Below are positions 62,263 to 64,000 of a stretch of 64,000 nt of DNA, piece after piece (position 1 is the stretch's first letter; each line of letters begins with the position of its first letter). The notes under the pieces were generated by a model that was not told where the DNA came from, did not search any database, and saw only the letters and a list, made by a program, of their open reading frames with translations. The translations under genes and the position numbers were made by a program. This DNA is from Cryptoclostridium sp036644995 (GTDB taxonomy: Bacteria; Bacillota; Dehalobacteriia; UBA7702): the NCBI GenBank assembly GCA_036644995.1, contig JAVXOZ010000008.1, positions 1 to 64,000 of the forward strand. Direction: 5' to 3'.

Positions 62263-64000
62263 ATGATTACGGTGAGAATTCGCATATGGGGCATCGTGCA
62301 AGGTGTGGGCTTTCGTCCATTTATAGCCAAATTGGCTGATAAATTGAATATTAAAGGTAATGTTCGTAACATTGGTGGTCTTGTGGATATTACCGTCACT
62401 GATACAAAAGCAAATATTGATGATTTTATTGATAAAATTAAAAGTGAAAAACCTTTGCCCGCAGAAATTGTGCATCTTAAAATTGAAAATTTGCCCCTGC
62501 TAAATTTTACTGATTTTACCATTATAAACAGTGGCGAGGGTGATAATGAAGTTGCAATGATTCCCGGCGATTTGGCAATTTGTCCCCAATGTTTAGAAGA
62601 TATGGGGGAAAAATCAAATCCACGATACAATCATCCTTTTATCAGCTGTATGGCGTGTGGACCTCGCTATACTATAATTGATAAAATTCCTTATGACCGT
62701 GAAAACACAGCCATGGTTGATTTTCCCATGTGTGATTTTTGTAATGGTGAATATACTGATAGAAAAGACCGAAGATACCATGCCCAAACTATTTCCTGCC
62801 ATAATTGTGGGCCGGAACTGCTTTTGTATAACAGTGATTTAACAGCTGAAAAGGCAATAGAAAAAGCTTGCAGCTTATTAAAGGCAGGAAAAATAATAGC
62901 ACTTAAAGGTGTTGGTGGATATAATTTTGTTGCCACTCCCTTTAATAATGAAACAGTTTTAAATTTACGAAAATTAAAAGGCAGGGAAGAAAAGCCTTTT
63001 GCGGTAATGTTTAATAATCTTGAAGAAATTAAAGAATACTGTAAAGTATCAAAAGAAGAAGCTGAATTACTTAACAGCAGTGCCAAACCTATTGTATTGC
63101 TTTTTACCATGGGTCAACCATTTGCCCTTGAAACTTCTAAAACCAGTCGCTATACAGGTGCTTTTTTACCCAGCATGGGTTTACATCATCTTTTACTAAA
63201 TGAGTGTGGGCCATTAATAGTAACCAGTGCCAATTTAGCGGATATGCCCATGATTAAAGAAGATGAGGAAATGTTTTCACTTTATGAAGAAAACAAAGAT
63301 TTATTGGAGGCGGTATTTTATCACCAGCGTGATATCCGTGTGAGTGTTGATGATTCCGTGGTACGGGTGATAGACGGTCAACCCCAAATTATCAGGCGTT
63401 CCAAGGGTTATGCTCCTGTTCCCTTGTATTTAAAGGGTGAGGAAAATATTGAAAAAGAGCAAATGATTTTAGCTTTGGGCGGTGAATTAAAATCGGCTTT
63501 CACTTTGAGCAAAGGTAATTTTGCTTACGTTAGCCAATTTTTCGGTGATCTTGTGGCGGATAATATCCGAAAACTTTATGTGGAAAATATTGAGAGAATG
63601 AAATCTCTTTTTAGAATAGAACCAAATTTGGTGGTGACTGATACGCACCCCAGATATTTTACCCATGATTTTGGTGAAGAATATGCCAAAAAACATAATA
63701 TACCTTTATTAAAAGTTCAACATCATCATGCTCATGTTGCTTCTGTAATGGCGGAACACCACATAGAGGATGCAGTTATCGGAGTTAGCTTTGATGGCAC
63801 GGGATATGGTGACGATGGCAATATTTGGGGCGGAGAATTTTTGCTTTGTAAAGGCAGTAAATTTGTGCGTATGGGGCATCTGGCATATACACCGATGATC
63901 GGTGGGGATAATTCCATGAAAGAGGGCTGGAAATCTGCCATGTGCTACATTGCCTCGGTGGGTGAAGTTGCGGAAAAAATTCCCTTGGCAATGGATAGCC
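62263..64000 (+). CDS. hypF: carbamoyltransferase HypF (partial, cut by window end)
   Basis: The first 579 codons are present and open to the last base. HypF makes the thiocarbamate used by HypE to form the cyanide ligands of the NiFe centre. Domains: acylphosphatase (about 1-90, GIVQGVGFRPFIAKLAD), tandem zinc fingers (about 105-185, CPQCLEDMGE, CMACGPRYT, CDFCNGEY, CHNCGP), YrdC-like (about 200-370), and the start of the Kae1-like domain (GVSFDGTGYGDDGNIWGGEF). ATG 62263 follows GGAAAGGGGG. hypC, hypD and hypE probably lie beyond the window. Confidence 0.94.
   Translation, partial: MITVRIRIWGIVQGVGFRPFIAKLADKLNIKGNVRNIGGLVDITVTDTKANIDDFIDKIKSEKPLPAEIVHLKIENLPLLNFTDFTIINSGEGDNEVAMIPGDLAICPQCLEDMGEKSNPRYNHPFISCMACGPRYTIIDKIPYDRENTAMVDFPMCDFCNGEYTDRKDRRYHAQTISCHNCGPELLLYNSDLTAEKAIEKACSLLKAGKIIALKGVGGYNFVATPFNNETVLNLRKLKGREEKPFAVMFNNLEEIKEYCKVSKEEAELLNSSAKPIVLLFTMGQPFALETSKTSRYTGAFLPSMGLHHLLLNECGPLIVTSANLADMPMIKEDEEMFSLYEENKDLLEAVFYHQRDIRVSVDDSVVRVIDGQPQIIRRSKGYAPVPLYLKGEENIEKEQMILALGGELKSAFTLSKGNFAYVSQFFGDLVADNIRKLYVENIERMKSLFRIEPNLVVTDTHPRYFTHDFGEEYAKKHNIPLLKVQHHHAHVASVMAEHHIEDAVIGVSFDGTGYGDDGNIWGGEFLLCKGSKFVRMGHLAYTPMIGGDNSMKEGWKSAMCYIASVGEVAEKIPLAMDS

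Overview
The window is AT-rich DNA from an endospore-forming anaerobe of the class Clostridia. The evidence is the clostridial order spoIVB-spo0A ... xerD-deoB-pdp-dacF-spoIIAA-spoIIAB-sigF, a separate sigG-spoIIR pair, strong AGGAGG ribosome sites, frequent TTG starts (spoIVB, spoIIR, echA) and an energy-converting Ech [NiFe]-hydrogenase. I cannot assign a genus from sequence alone.

Layout. 1-8.3 kb: alpha/beta hydrolase, VanZ-like protein, a DUF6930-like/UPF0305 gene pair, a 44-codon small gene, glycerol kinase, a Cache-GGDEF cyclase, an aquaporin and a small membrane protein. 8.7-17.7 kb: a complete type I-C CRISPR-Cas locus on the minus strand (cas3-cas5-cas8c-cas7-cas4-cas1-cas2, leader, array of 15 repeats). 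18-25 kb: a XRE regulator with an approximately 1,400-residue multi-PAS hybrid kinase, then a LytTR regulator with a GHKL kinase. 25.6-26.2 kb: four tRNA genes. 26.2-30.6 kb: RNase PH/XTP pyrophosphatase, hypoxanthine phosphoribosyltransferase, PocR-AraC regulator and branched-chain aminotransferase. 30.9-40.4 kb: the sporulation block. 40.6-52.3 kb: alanine symporter, a three-gene set carrying the AmmeMemoRadiSam components, copper ATPase, LiaF-like protein, MarR regulator, sugar isomerase-like protein, EamA transporter and nicotinate phosphoribosyltransferase. 52.7-55.4 kb: spoIIR, sigG, upp and a wrecked uracil permease. 55.8-64 kb: echABCDEF-hypA-hypB-hypF, with hypF cut by the window end.

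The genes fit together as sporulation control plus anaerobic energy metabolism. Spo0A and sigma-H would switch on spo0A and the spoIIA operon. SpoIIAA/SpoIIAB gate sigma-F. SpoIIR, SpoIVB and sigma-G belong to the later forespore programme. Perfect 0A boxes (TGTCGAA) lie upstream of spo0A, upstream of sigG, between the -35 and -10 of one ech promoter, and on a possible promoter at 8.4 kb.

The strongest oddities are these. Spo0A has Glu in place of the phospho-accepting Asp. Four copies of a 131-162 bp palindromic MITE-like element are present, two with exact 10-bp flanking direct repeats, and one of those sits 28 bp upstream of cas3. The uracil permease next to upp is a nonsense, frameshifted and internally deleted relic. 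A LigB-AMMECR1 fusion sits with a radical SAM enzyme. All calls are from reading the sequence; no database search was run.
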